Assembly: GCA_030268105.1 (NCBI GenBank)
Contig: BSDZ01000004.1
Span: 1,173,001 to 1,237,000, forward strand
Source: Volvox africanus
Lineage: Eukaryota > Chlorophyta > Chlorophyceae > Chlamydomonadales > Volvocaceae
Reading direction: 5' to 3'
Length of the DNA: 64,000 nt
Positions 1 to 12,006 of the stretch are shown one piece after another. Every line of letters starts with the position of its first letter. Positions within the stretch are counted from its first letter, which is position 1. Made by a program: the position numbers and the translations under genes. The notes beneath the pieces are model-generated. The model made no database searches and was not told the DNA's origin. It worked only from the letters and a program-made list of their open reading frames with translations.

Positions 1-1118
1 ATGGTGTAAACTACATGGCGGGCAGGTGTGGTCTGGGAGCTGCTGCTGCAGCTGCCAACGGTGGCGGCGGTGGAAGTGCCGCAAGCTGTAGCGATGTTGT
101 GCTGGATCGGGGATTGGGCTGCTGCTGCTGCTGCAGCTTTAGCACACCTGCTGGCAAGGCCGGTCAGCGGCGTCGCCAAGCTGCAGGGCGCTTCCATTGG
201 GGTCTGTGACTGCGCGCAATGCTTCAGCAGCAGCCTCTGCGGTTGGTCTTGCAGCTGTGGTGTTTGTGGCAGCACGGGAATCGCTCCATTCTGGGGCACC
301 AACGGCAGCCACTGCTCCTCCTTATCAAGTTGCAGCTGCAGTAAATTATGTCCTTCGTCCCCCTGCACCTGTGTGACCATCCCCATGCCGTCGATGGACA
401 CGTTGGAGGAGAGAGCGTCACCCCCTGCAGAGTGCTGCGGCTGATCGAGACGGATCGCACCGCACTGCATTTGTTGCTGCTCCTCCTGTTGCTGCTCTGG
501 TAAGCCCAATTTACACCACCTCCATGACGGCGTTGCAGCCGCCGCGTCCCGAGGGATTAGGGGTGGTGTGTGCGGTGCGTGAGGTTCCTCCGGCGTTGGA
601 GGCCTCTCAACTGAGGGCCCCGCAGGAGTTGGCTCGGGGAGAGACGTGGCGCCGCTTATTGGGCCATTTCTGTCCATTCGCTGCGATGAGGAGTCATCCT
701 TGCGCTTCAGAAGTGACGCAGCAGGTGCCGCGCGGCCCGTCGTTAAAGATAATGCGACTTTTGTCGTATGGGCTTTACATTTACGGGGAGCCAACGACGT
801 GGGGCCTTTGTTGTAGCTGATTATGTTTGCCTTCTTGTTTAAGCTACTGGGAAGTCGAGGAAAGGTCGCGCCTACACCATTGGTGCCAAAGTCATAAGCG
901 CGAGGGAACGATAGGAAAGACAGCATGCACTCCGAGGGTGAGTCCGGGGGCGAATCGGGGAGGTCGTCATCGCTGCTGCTATACTCCTTTGCCAGCGGGT
1001 TGTGGAACGCCGTTTCCGGACATAAGCTGGCTGCACCGGCATGAGGAATGGGTAGACCTTCCTCGTGCGAACCCACAGCAAGAGGATTCAGGAAGAAATG
1101 GCTGCAAGGTCGAAACAT
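1..1118 (-). CDS. unrecognised protein, N-terminal part, runs off left edge
   Basis: A single frame stays open from the ATG at 1118 down to base 1, more than 370 codons, and has no stop inside the window. Codons favour G/C third positions, as in the other real exons here. The protein begins MFRPCSHFFLNPL. It then has an acidic stretch (SSDDDLPDSPPDSPSE, about residue 50), a Lys/Arg patch (LLKRKDD), a Pro-Thr-rich part (PPTPEEPHAPHTPP), a Gln/Glu run (LPEQQQEEQQQ) and an alanine tract. It looks like a disordered, possibly regulatory region. There is no recognisable domain, signal peptide or membrane segment. The same frame is open upstream to a TGA near 1180, so an upstream exon joining at about 1130-1175 is also possible. 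Plus-strand frames over the same bases are Cys/Ala-rich shadows. The identity is unknown. Confidence 0.6.
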   Translation of the reverse strand, partial: MFRPCSHFFLNPLAVGSHEEGLPIPHAGAASLCPETAFHNPLAKEYSSSDDDLPDSPPDSPSECMLSFLSFPRAYDFGTNGVGATFPRLPSSLNKKANIISYNKGPTSLAPRKCKAHTTKVALSLTTGRAAPAASLLKRKDDSSSQRMDRNGPISGATSLPEPTPAGPSVERPPTPEEPHAPHTPPLIPRDAAAATPSWRWCKLGLPEQQQEEQQQMQCGAIRLDQPQHSAGGDALSSNVSIDGMGMVTQVQGDEGHNLLQLQLDKEEQWLPLVPQNGAIPVLPQTPQLQDQPQRLLLKHCAQSQTPMEAPCSLATPLTGLASRCAKAAAAAAAQSPIQHNIATACGTSTAATVGSCSSSSQTTPARHVVYT

Positions 1119-4100
1119 GTTCGCGGGTTCGCGAGGCAGGAGAAGGCACAGGGTCAGGAGAAGAATGGACACCCTCGTAAATTCTCAAGCAATTCTTGAA
1201 TAATTACATAATGCTGCTAGATGGTATGGGTGAATATGTCGTAATGCCAGGCAGGGCGTGGCGACGCCGAAAATGACATGAAATGCGCACGCCAGGCTTT
1301 GCGATATCTGTCAAAGATTGGCAATACTATGGATTGTACCCACACTATATATCCAGGTAACGTACCTATACTCTGCCCCACTAACAAGAGCACGGCTCGT
1401 GATACCGCGGCCGTGGCGACCGCGGCCCTGGAAGTCAGAGCAACGTCCTCCAGCGCCCCTTGCAAAGCAGTAGTCCAGCATGTCGATCGAAAATTAAAGA
1501 TGCATTGATCTGGACGCTTGGATGTTTGAGTGATGCGGCGAATGCCAAGCTGCGCAGCTGCAGCGTGTTGTACTACGAGTAAAAAATGAAACACCCTCCT
1601 GGGGTTTGCAACATGAGAGACAGCAGAAAATTATATTTTAATTATATGAGATGAATACTTAAGGCGATTCACAGGTTTGCTAGAGCTTCAATTAAGTTCG
1701 TTAGAAATCGGTTAACATTTAAAATTGTTTTCATCACTTTTATAAATCATGACAGTCTTTGCACCTCCCCTTATACAAAGCACGGGGAGGTTAACATGCC
1801 TAGCTGTTAGCAATAAGTTTATTATAATTGATCGTTTAACGTGCGTGATGCTTTCATTGTTAATTATTACTTAAACCCATTTCGTCAAGCTTTGATCCTC
1901 CAAGGAAACGTATATGATAAAAATTGGGTACAATATTTGTAATTCAAGCGGTCTTTCAACCCTCAGGAGGATTTCCTGTGCCAGGTGCGATTTTTTCTGT
2001 GACACGTTAGTCACGAGCGCCAGATCAGTTTCCGGTCCAGGAGGCCAGGACGAAGCATACATGAAAGGGTTTTCCTTCAGCGCAACGATTCTTTTTCCAA
2101 TACGTCATTGACGCGTCGAAAACTTGCATCGTTTCTTTGGTTAGTGCTTGTAGCTCGTCGTACTGGACAGGGCGAGAATACCGCACAAATGCATAACGGA
2201 AGACCTACCGTCACAGGACAGCATGACTTCCTATTTGATTACGTGTAAATGAAGCTCTCAGTAGGGTTCCTGATTGCCAGGGGTTAATAATTTTTCCTGC
2301 GTTGCGACGCCTTTCCCTTAGGTTACCCCAGGATGCCGCTCTTTCATGGTAAAAATGACGCTTGATTTAAGGTGCTTGCAACATATGGCTGGAGGTGGCC
2401 TACGCAGTAGGAACGCAGTTTGCAATCCGGGAGTGATAGAAGAGGATGCAAGCACCGTCAAAGCTATCGAAAGTTGGAAATTCGGCCCCAAGATCCTCCC
2501 AACATTAGCATATGTGTCGAATATGCGTGCTCTTTGTCAAGTATTGTTGCAGGGATGAAGTACCAGGCCATCGGCCCGTATCGGCCTAGCAGATGTTTAC
2601 GCCTGAATGCTTAGGAGAGCGGTTCAATTCAAACATAAACGCGGCATGCCATTTTGTTGGTGAACGTTGACCGTCTAAGCCCCGTTCGATGAAAGTCGGT
2701 GCGGCCGTCTCACCTACATACCACAATCAGTATCGGGAGGGACGAAGTGCGATATAATGCAACTTAAGGGATAACCACCATTTAGCACTAAACCAGATTA
2801 TGGCTTTCACTCGCCCGCAGCCTCCAAAAGCCGTCTCTATTCATTCCCCACTGAGTTGGCCTTTTAAGTCAGCGGTCGCCCTGCACACATATACACACAT
2901 TCACACACGCACGCTCGCGTGCGTGCAACTCTTTGGCAGCACGGAGATTTGCGAGCCTCCGTGCACGGTGCCTTCAGAATCTTTTGAACCTCCTCCACGA
3001 CAAATTAAGATGTACATGAAGTGCAAACCTGTGCCCACCACTTTTCACGTTCATTTGCCCGTTTATGTGTGGTTGTGTTGCGCAATGTATACAATATGAA
3101 GTAGTTGTCGCCGTGTTACGACTCCATGATGGCTGCGCTCCTTCTGGAAAAGAACGGCAAGTCGCTGCGTAATACACGTATACCAAAGAGCAGAGCTTGT
3201 CACGGTCCCCCTCGGTTATCGCTAGGGTTACCTTTACATCCGAGAAGTCAACGTAGCTTAAGCGGCTTCTGAAGACACGCCACAGTAGTAGTCATGCTCC
3301 GGACAGGAAGCCGATGAAGGACGGCACCACATGTTGATGGGAAGCGCAGGCTGGCAACCGTATCAGAGGCTCGGTTGGCTCACTGAAATCCTAAGAGGCT
3401 ACCCTGTGGCTGTGATAGGAGATGCTGAAGGAGGCAGCCACGCGCATGACGTGGCCAAGAAAAAAATATTTAAATGTCTAGGATAGGCGAATAATTGCCG
3501 TTTAGTCAAAGAAAGGCTGCGTGGCGCAGCAACGTGGCTTGTGCTGACGCGCGTCCTAGGAAACTGGATGGGGGAGGACGTTATAGGCCCTGGTCCCGGA
3601 CTTTTATAGGTGTGGGCACCTGGCATAGTTAATCACATGTGCAGAAATATATAATTATATAGATGCATCATGCATGCCGCCACCGTTTGCATTTGGCGTT
3701 GGTGTTCGTTTGGCAAGGGCTTGACGGCCGTACGGCAAGAGTAAAATAAAACATCAAGCCAGGCAGCACCTTATGAACTTAGTGGAAGCTATAACACACT
3801 GAATGGATTATCAATATAAACATACAATAACCTGACAACATCAGGGAGGAAATATGAACTGCGAACTTATCATATGCTGAAAATGCTTGTTTCACTTGAG
3901 CAACTTAAGTTAACAAGTTGTTGTTCATTCTTTGGATAAAAATGTTCAGAAGTCACGACTCGTAGTGGATGCCTTGAGTTTGGGCCCCGGAATCGCACAT
4001 AAAAGCTAATCGGCGGCCCGTCGGTAGGACGCAGGGGCCGAGATGCCTTCGCATCTCATGTACAAAGAATACTTGGCTTTAATAACATGTAATAACATAA

Positions 4101-5600
4101 AATGCAACCCAAATGTCCTGTATGATCCGGAATGCGCGAGAAGGCGAGCAAACATGGTGACGACCTACCTCACTGGCCTCTCCTACCGCGAGGACACATG
4201 CTTAATAATGGCAAAAGACATATGTATAATACGTATATACATGTTTGTGTGTGTATAGTACCTATATATATATATATATATAGGTATTATACATACCAGT
4301 TATAAGGGTTACAAAGCTTGAGGTAATGTTGAACTGGGATCGATTGAATGTTGCAGTCAATTCTCAGTTAATTTTTTTTCTGCCAAAAAACAGAATCTCA
4401 AAAATCATCTTATTCGGGGAATTGGATATATTCTTACGGCATTGAAGTAACAGGCGTAACGGCCTCTTAGGTGTTTTAGTCGTAGGTCGCCGCGAACCTG
4501 CATTGTATGTTCTCAATTTCCAACACATAACTTCCTACGCAAAGTAACATGTTTAATTTTGTAGTATTAATGATTAGTATATCTTGCTGAGTAGAATGAC
4601 TATAACTATAACTTCGTACGACGTTTCTGTAATACATTGATTTCCTCGTTGTACGGTACACACCAAATGCCATGAATCAAGGTAACGAGCGAATCTTGTT
4701 TATGATACCTATCTGTGCACTTAGGATCTTTCTCGGGAATTTCGCCTATTTACAAAGCAACCATTTTCATTTATGTATATATATGCTCATAGTTGACGCC
4801 TGAAGGTAGCATGTATTTAATATGACTCGCTACATAAGATATTAGTAACGTTAAGCATGTGCGATATTTTCTTTGATTTTCTGCCGTTTCAGATGGTGCC
4901 CAAAGGGCATAGAAGCAGATGCTGAGAGCGGACGCAGCCTATATACGCGAGAGCCAAGTTTTGAGCGTAAGTACATAAAGTTTGCAGGTTACGAGTGCAG
5001 GTGGTGTAGGTGTCGAGTGAATTTCGTTGCCGAGCCATATCGAACTAGCCTGCTGTTTCTCCGTTGCGGATGGTCTCATCTATAAACAAGCCATACAGAA
5101 GCCAAATATTCCACCACTCACGCCGGATTTCGCTTGGTGTTCAGGGTACGCTTGGAGTTGAGGAGCTTGAGAGCTATAGACGGGCTACAAGCGGCTGCAG
5201 TGTGTACGGCGGTTGCGACTAGTGGTTGCCCTGCAGCTGAGCGTGCCTCTAATTCACAAATTTAACGCTTAAACTGCTCTTTGGTCTCAGGTACGTATTC
5301 TTTCGTTTCATTGAGCAACGATTCCCACAGGCAAGGCCGCAAGGGCCGCATCCCAGAGCGCCTTATAAAGCTTTTCTCGTCTGGCCCTGCCGCACGTGAG
5401 GATACCGTTTTTTGCTTACGGCTAGCTGCATACCCCGCAGCATCAATCATTCCAATCCAATTTCTATCATCGCTTTACACGACAGGAAGATTTTAAACGA
5501 ACGAAAAGCATACATACTTGATCTTTGTGCTATGGCTTGATTGTAGGACTCTTGCAGCTGCCCTCTTTCATCCTCCACAAACTCAAGTGTCCGCGCACAG
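1119..5600. other. intergenic, no gene recognised
   Basis: Frames are short and AT-rich and show no recognisable domain. The only structure seen is a (TA)n tract inside a near-palindrome at about 4255-4292. The promoter of the leftward gene at 1-1118 should lie just above 1118, but no clear motif was found. Confidence 0.5.
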
Positions 5601-5630
5601 CAAGCTGCACATTGCCTCACGTTGTTAGTC

Positions 5631-7145
5631 ATGCAAGCAACGGAGCTCGTGCAACCCCAGCCACCTGCTATAGCGCCCCACGATCTGGAGAAAGGGTCTT
5701 CACCACCACTGGTACTTTGCAGCCATGCAGCCATTCCTCGCGCCACGGCCACGGCCACGCAACGTTTATTGGCATTGGCAGCATCGTCGCAGTCTCCACT
5801 ACGGTCTCAGTTTCTAGCATCAACGACATCAGAGCCATCAGCACAGGCACTGCCATCATGGCCACAGCCACAGCCATCGTTACCCGTGCAGCTGACACCG
5901 GCGGCATTATTGCAGCTGACACCATCACTATCCCCGGGTACGGCAACCGTGTGGCCATCCTTGGTGTTGCCAATGCCCCCGGGGTCAGACACGTCTTCTC
6001 TGTTGTCCGGATCCAGATCTCTGACACGCAGTGGGTCTAAAAGCAGCTGCGCCATCAGGACTCGCTTCCTGAGTGAAAAGCGCCCCAGCAGCGGTGACAG
6101 CGGTTGCCCTAAAATTGGCTGCTGCTTCGTCAACAGCAATAACGACAACAATGATAACAACTGTAGCAACAATAACAACAACAGCTGCAGCAACAGCAGC
6201 AACAACAATGGCAACAACAAAAGCAACAGTAACGGTAAAAGCATGAACAGCATCACTTTCTGTACTAGCGACACGCAGCAGAATGCCGTACGCCGGGGCC
6301 GCTCTGAGGCCCCCCAAAGTGCGATCGCGCCCCGATCTGCACCCTTTGGAACTGCGGCGGCGCCGCCGCCACGGCCGCCACGAGCGTACGGCCATCCTTT
6401 GACTGCAGCAGCAGCCGCTGAGGTCACGTGGCGGGGCCGGCGCAAGGATCCTAGCAGCCATGATGCCCAATCTCCATCAACAGTCCAAGCTCAGGTTGCC
6501 ACAGCCGCACCTTACTCGCCTGGAGGGAGTCCCCCTGCGGACCCAAAATTTGCCCATGAGGACGGACAGAATTTGTCCTCACACCTTGGTTCAGGGCCAG
6601 GACGTGGACACCCTAAGTCTCCTTCGGCTGCAATTTTCAGCCCTCCGTCATCGAGTGCACCGCTTCAGGCTATTACTGCACCGTTGACTTCAGATGACGG
6701 GGCTTTGGGGGTGTCAGCAGCGCCAGCCACAACGCCTGCTCTCGTTACTTCCACTGCTGCGGCCCTTGGTGGTAACAGCGGCACAGCTTTCAACGCCATT
6801 GCTCCCGCCATTGCGCCTCCGACAGCTGCCTTATCCACCTGCAGTTCAGCTTCTCCTGCTGCTGCGACGACCACCATTGCCACTGTGACAATCAGCTCTG
6901 TGTGCCGCACATCATCATTAGGCGCAGTGCTGACGGCTCCCATGCTGGCCCCCTTCCGCGGCTGTAAATGCTGGCAGGCTGGCATCTGCACAAACGCACC
7001 TTGCAGCATTGACTATCTGTGTGAGACTCGCATCGCGATACGCCGGGTCGGCCTCTTTCATGACGCTCCTGAGCCCCATGAGACCCTGCACCTGGGGCAA
7101 CGGGCGCTGTGCCCCTCGTCGCCGCCCTTGGCAGGTAGGGATTAA
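5631..7145 (+). CDS. uncharacterised Ser/Ala/Pro-rich low-complexity protein frame
   Basis: An open frame of about 504 codons starts at the ATG at 5631. It is rich in Ser, Ala, Pro and Thr and has a run of Asn/Ser around residues 165-205 encoded by AAC/AAT repeats. The C-terminal part contains a small Cys cluster (CKCWQAGICTNAPC) at about residue 445. No domain is recognised. A good donor (GGCAG|GTAGGG) occurs just before the stop. This suggests the frame continues by splicing into the long frame that starts near 7318, but I could not find a junction that keeps phase. Opposite-strand frames read as poly-Leu or poly-Val and are less plausible. It may be one exon of a larger gene with 7318-8925, or not coding. 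Confidence 0.4.
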   Translation: MQATELVQPQPPAIAPHDLEKGSSPPLVLCSHAAIPRATATATQRLLALAASSQSPLRSQFLASTTSEPSAQALPSWPQPQPSLPVQLTPAALLQLTPSLSPGTATVWPSLVLPMPPGSDTSSLLSGSRSLTRSGSKSSCAIRTRFLSEKRPSSGDSGCPKIGCCFVNSNNDNNDNNCSNNNNNSCSNSSNNNGNNKSNSNGKSMNSITFCTSDTQQNAVRRGRSEAPQSAIAPRSAPFGTAAAPPPRPPRAYGHPLTAAAAAEVTWRGRRKDPSSHDAQSPSTVQAQVATAAPYSPGGSPPADPKFAHEDGQNLSSHLGSGPGRGHPKSPSAAIFSPPSSSAPLQAITAPLTSDDGALGVSAAPATTPALVTSTAAALGGNSGTAFNAIAPAIAPPTAALSTCSSASPAAATTTIATVTISSVCRTSSLGAVLTAPMLAPFRGCKCWQAGICTNAPCSIDYLCETRIAIRRVGLFHDAPEPHETLHLGQRALCPSSPPLAGRD

Positions 7146-7317
7146 TCCTGTGGCGTTGACCGTCACAAAGATGACAATACTGCCTGCGGCTTGCAATGTG
7201 TGCGGTACTTGTGCGGTACTTGTGCAGAGAAGCACACGGTTCGCCGGTGTCTGACCCCATTGGACGGACCTTGCCTCATCCGCCGCAGATCCAAGCCAAG
7301 TCGAAAACACCGGCGCT

Positions 7318-8925
7318 ATGCCGCCCCCTCCATCCAATGGAGCCCCGGGCTTTCTTTGCAGATTCTGGGAGGCGGGGCTCTATGGCAGCACGCCCTGCAG
7401 CAGGCAGCAGGTGTGTGACACCCGGATCGGGATGCAGGAGGCCGGCCTCCGCTTTGTCCAGCCGCCGAGTGCCTTGGCGCTGCAGGTGGCAGAGGCAGAT
7501 GTAAGCGGGATTACTGGCGCTTATGTGGCTCCATCGCAGCGGGCGAGGACCAGATCTACTGCCCCCGACGCCCAGACTGCTGGTTGCCGGGATGAATCTT
7601 TCATCACCCAGGCGCTGAGATTCCGTGGATCATGTGCGGTAGAGGGTGTGCAGCACCTCTTGCTGCCATCATCTGTAGCGTCCACAGAACCCAGGGACAA
7701 TCAACTTTTTCAGAAGCAGCATCATTACCAGCTCCAGCTGCGCGCCGAGCCCCCATCAGAATCATCACTTTTAAGTGGGACTACTGCCGCAGGCGATGCC
7801 GCTTTCAGTACAGTAAGCACTAGCACCACATCTACGTCCGCCACCACCTTTGCCACCACCGCCACAGACACTAGTATCACCCTGAGCTCTGAGGGAGAGA
7901 GTCGCGACGACTTCCGGGACAGCGTCCTCGTCCTGAGCAGCACGGGGGAGCGCAGGAATGAGAAGACAATGACCTCGGAGGAGGTTGGGGCGAATAAGAT
8001 GCCGTTACCAGTGGTTCCAGAGGTTTGGTTCAGAACGGCGGCACTGATTTGTGCCAAGGATCGTGCGGCTGCCTCGTCACCGCAACTAGCCGTCGGTTCG
8101 CTCGCAACGGCCCGCAGGTCTCCTTCAATGCCAGCGTCAAGATCCGAGTACCGGTTGAGCACCGGGACAGCCACGAATACGACCCGTAGGTTACTGGACG
8201 CCGAGCTTGGACGAGTCACTTCTCAGCACGTGCCCCCACTCCCGCCGCAGCAGCCGTCCAATAAACCTGGGCTAAATGGTTGCAAAGCCACCACAGCCGT
8301 GAGCGGGAGATGGCGGACAGGGGAATGCACAGAAATTCATGTAAACGATCGCAGAGGATTCAACCTCGGCAATGGCCACCGGCAGGTGCCGATTGTCTGG
8401 GGTGTGGAGCGCGGCAAGGTAACAGGTAGCATGTGCGGTGGATCGCAGTTGTCGCTATCATCTAAGGGCTGCAAGTCACAGCAGGCGATTTTAGACAAGA
8501 CACGCTCCAGCCGTCTAAATGCAGAGCCTTTAAGGCTGCCGCTGGTAGGGTCTGCGCAGCGGTTCGTGGCACCAGCTATGGGGTCTGCGCACGCGGCCCA
8601 TGCGGTGTTGGTGGTCATGTTAGTCGCTGGCGTGAATGAGAGGCGCAGTGGGGTGCCGAAAGAAGCATTGGAAGAGGCCAATGCAGCGGCGGTGATGGTG
8701 GCGGCCGCAGCGTCAGCAGGAGATCCGGGTCAGATGGCCGGTGCGGAGGTTGGCAGAGCCGTGCCGACCCTGCATCAGGTAAGGACCTATGTGAGCCTCT
8801 CACAGGCGCTTCCAGACCTCAGGCGCAGCGTCGGCAATGCCGGTGGACTCTGCGGTGCGGTCACAGCAGACAGCACTGACATTTGGTGGGTGCAGTACAA
8901 CGCCGCCTTTGTCCCTACTGAGTAA
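7318..8925 (+). CDS. uncharacterised protein frame, 535 codons
   Basis: This is the longest uninterrupted frame in the left 50 kb, from the ATG at 7318 to the TAA at 8923-8925. It is mixed in composition and less repetitive than 5631-7145. A Ser/Thr-rich stretch lies at about residues 160-190, and there is an Ala/Val-rich segment (VLVVMLVAGV, about residue 425) followed by AAAVMVAAAASAG. Near the end is TDIWWVQYNAAFVPTE. An acceptor-like TTTCTTTGCAG lies at about 7351-7361 and a donor-like CATCAG|GTAAGG near 8779, so the true exon may be shorter at either end. No family is recognised. It lies directly downstream of 5631-7145 on the same strand, so the two are probably parts of one gene. Confidence 0.45.
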   Translation: MPPPPSNGAPGFLCRFWEAGLYGSTPCSRQQVCDTRIGMQEAGLRFVQPPSALALQVAEADVSGITGAYVAPSQRARTRSTAPDAQTAGCRDESFITQALRFRGSCAVEGVQHLLLPSSVASTEPRDNQLFQKQHHYQLQLRAEPPSESSLLSGTTAAGDAAFSTVSTSTTSTSATTFATTATDTSITLSSEGESRDDFRDSVLVLSSTGERRNEKTMTSEEVGANKMPLPVVPEVWFRTAALICAKDRAAASSPQLAVGSLATARRSPSMPASRSEYRLSTGTATNTTRRLLDAELGRVTSQHVPPLPPQQPSNKPGLNGCKATTAVSGRWRTGECTEIHVNDRRGFNLGNGHRQVPIVWGVERGKVTGSMCGGSQLSLSSKGCKSQQAILDKTRSSRLNAEPLRLPLVGSAQRFVAPAMGSAHAAHAVLVVMLVAGVNERRSGVPKEALEEANAAAVMVAAAASAGDPGQMAGAEVGRAVPTLHQVRTYVSLSQALPDLRRSVGNAGGLCGAVTADSTDIWWVQYNAAFVPTE

Positions 8926-9439
8926 GTGCGCATGGGCGATAACGGGAAGGAAAATGATGCTGGTAGATGATGGATAATATATAATATTACATATACATAT
9001 ATATATACATCGTATCTATCAAATGTAGCTTCATCCAGCAACCTGCAACAATCTTAACCTCACAGGGGGCGCCACGCACGCTGTTTCAGGACCGAACATC
9101 TGCCCCTGCCATATCACATCCCTTACACAAAGAGCTCGAGAGAAATGACAGAGATTAGGAATATCGATCATCATGATGATGCTATACTCCCTGTCCGTAC
9201 AGCAACTCAAGTAATCATCACCAGTAACGTGTTGAAAAGCTCCCGGTACAGGTTCTGGACCCCTATCTCTCTCTCGTTCATTGTTACATTCTGTTGCTCT
9301 TCGCCCGCATTTCTGATGCCGTATGTCGTCATCCGTGCCGCCTTTCCTTCTTTTTCCACTCGGCTTGGCAGCGAGTGAATCGTCACTGAAGAAGACTGTC
9401 ATCAGAGCCGCAAGAGCCGTTGAGACATCATCAGATCTG

Positions 9440-9540
9440 TAGTATCCTGGGGTGTCCACGAGTAGTATCCGGGATGGACCGTGTATGGACAACTTCCGAT
9501 CAGGCGTTTGCTTATTAGGCGGATATGACAGAGATACAAC
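9440..9540 (+). repeat. short dispersed repeat (family R1), copy 1
   Basis: A block of about 100 bp runs from AGTATCCTGG through TGGACAACTTCCGATCAGG and TTATTAGGCGGATATGA to GAGATACAAC. It reappears at 20108-20207, 25967-26066 and 48641-48746, and in a weaker form at 31080-31170. It has no coding capacity. Short inverted pieces (TATCC...GGATA) suggest a MITE-like element. Confidence 0.6.
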
Positions 9541-11968
9541 AAGCTCACCATCGTGAGACTAGGAGAGGGGTGGTGGCAGTGGTGATGATGGTGATTATGG
9601 AGTGGTACATTGCGTCGTCTCACTACAGTCCCCAGGCTTGTGAGACACGGACTGTCTGCCTGTTGGTATTGAACTCAAGAAGCTCCCCCCCAGGAGGTTG
9701 ATGGTTGCAGTCAGGGCTCGCGTGTTCCTTGTCGCAAAACAGTCTATCTGGGGCTGCATACATGCGAGGTGTTGACATACTGCTGGGGATTCGTTTACTT
9801 TCTGTGTGCATACATACCGTGTCTATGTGATGCATGGATGCAGCTCTGGTGCTGCGTCCCCTCGTCATATATATATAGGTACAGAAACGAGGAAGCAATA
9901 GGTGCACAAATAAATCGGTAATCCTTCCAACGGGCTTATATTACCCTGGACGCGCAGGTCTGGATGCGTACGGTGAGTAGTGATTGAACGTGGCATGCAT
10001 GTGATAGCAGTTCTCGTTACTTGGGTAGGGCTGACGGGCAGCCCCCAGAAGTGGATTGTATCTTCATGGCGTCCATCCGAAATGTGGATGTTTGTGGAAT
10101 GGAGCATTCAAACGGAGAATGGGAACTGGGATGGCGACACTCGATGGCGACATCATAAGGGCTTGAGTGCCAGCCAGGCATCGCGTACGCCAACACACAC
10201 ATAAACCTTGAGTTTCTATCGGCCCCTGCGTTCGCCGCTGTCCATCACCGCTTTCTTTGGATTGAGATTTCAAAGGGGACGGTTATTATGGACGTTGCGT
10301 CGTTATGGGTACTTATCAGTACCCATAACTTACCCATAACTTAGACTGAGTTTTAGTTAGCTTGTGGCTGCAAACATGCTTGCAGCAGCAACAGCCGCAA
10401 GCGCATCGAAATATTGGATTGCGCTGGTGCTGCTGCAATGGCATTCCTCTGACACGTATGCACGCAGCTGGAGGGGAAATAAGGCATGTCAACAAGCACC
10501 CAATCTGGTCGCGGATGTGGGGTCGTGCGCGAAACGGTCCTAACAGTTAGCGGCGGTATGCATCCATGTATGTATTTATTAGCGCTGAAGGATTGGTGGA
10601 GGGAAGCTCGCCCCGTGGAGGTGCCACTGCCTATTATGAGGCGTGGATGGATGCGCAGGTCGATGGCGGGCACGGGAAAACGCCAGGGCGTCGCTTCGCT
10701 CGTCGATGCAGCATTGTCCTTAGGCATCTAGCCAAGTTATATGGCAAGTATAATCGGGCTGCTTTGCGTGGCTTTATGGACTGTCTGGGGTTCCTTGCCT
10801 ATCCAAAAGTTCTGTGGTTGTGTGCGTGGGTGTTGTCCCTGCCGGGTTTGGGTGATGCTTAGCACTTTCCCAAATCACGAAGTCTCGTTACGCCAGCATC
10901 GAATCACCGCCAGCGCATGCAGTGCAACTTCCATGATACTTGACACTCATGAAGGATACATGAGATACATGTAGTGCCATGCACATTAGGTGTGTAAATA
11001 CCACGGGAACTTATACGGCACCCGGAGCTGGGGAAGGGAAGGGTGAACCAAACGCACGTCGTGGAGCAGCGGGATGGTGATGATCTGGCCTGACAAACCA
11101 TGAGGCTACGATCCTGATCGGTCTTCTGCGCTGCCGAGCGTGTGTGTGTGCCAAGGCGTTGCACCTTAACAGCTGCAGCGTTCTCATAAGAATCACGCCA
11201 TTTGCACACCGGGGGCCGCCGACACGACAGTCCGGTTGGATTTCGTGAAGAACAGCTCCTGGAGTCATATCGAAATCAATGACAATATTCCCCTGACTCA
11301 TTTAGGTCAATAACAGCGTCGAGTGGTTGTTGGCGCGGCGGGATCTAGGCTGTTTAGGATGGAGTAGCGGTAAGGAAGCCGCCGCACTACAAATGCCGAT
11401 CAGAATCTACGGGCTGACCGGTGGGACCAGGACCCCTTGTGTTGCTGATAACGGAACTGCTTGTGAATGTCTGGAATTCTTGACAGGAGATGGAGTGAAA
11501 ATAGCTCGATGGCTGGTTGCTTTGTGCCAAGGAGGAGTCAGTCCCCTTGTCCTTGTTGTGCATGCCTGCCAAGTGCAAACACCTTCATTCATCTACTTGG
11601 GTGGCAGAAGTACCGTATGCATGCAGCGGTGCCATGTTGACAACTTAACACTAGCCATCGATGTTCTGGTATAGATTCAGACGGCGACACTGTAATGTCA
11701 AAAATGCCCAAATCGAGAGACTCGTAATCGGATGACGCCAACATCACTGGGGCTGGCGCCGTGAACTGATAGAAATCAACACACGCGCGCAGGCCTTTCG
11801 ATTTGTGATGGGGGTCCATGGATGTCATACATGGAGTTGCACGACAGGGGACGGTACAATACGGAACGTGAAAAGCTTGCCGCATGCAGCTCCCGGACAG
11901 TGCAGCCCTTCACGGCCCTTCACATTCAGCCCTTCAGCATCCTCAAACGATGCAAACAGAGCACAGCG

Positions 11969-12003
<35 letters not shown>
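11969..12003. repeat. (CA)n microsatellite
   Basis: Uninterrupted CA dinucleotides. All local frames read Thr-His or Cys-Val repeats. Confidence 0.9.
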
Positions 12004-12006
<3 letters not shown>

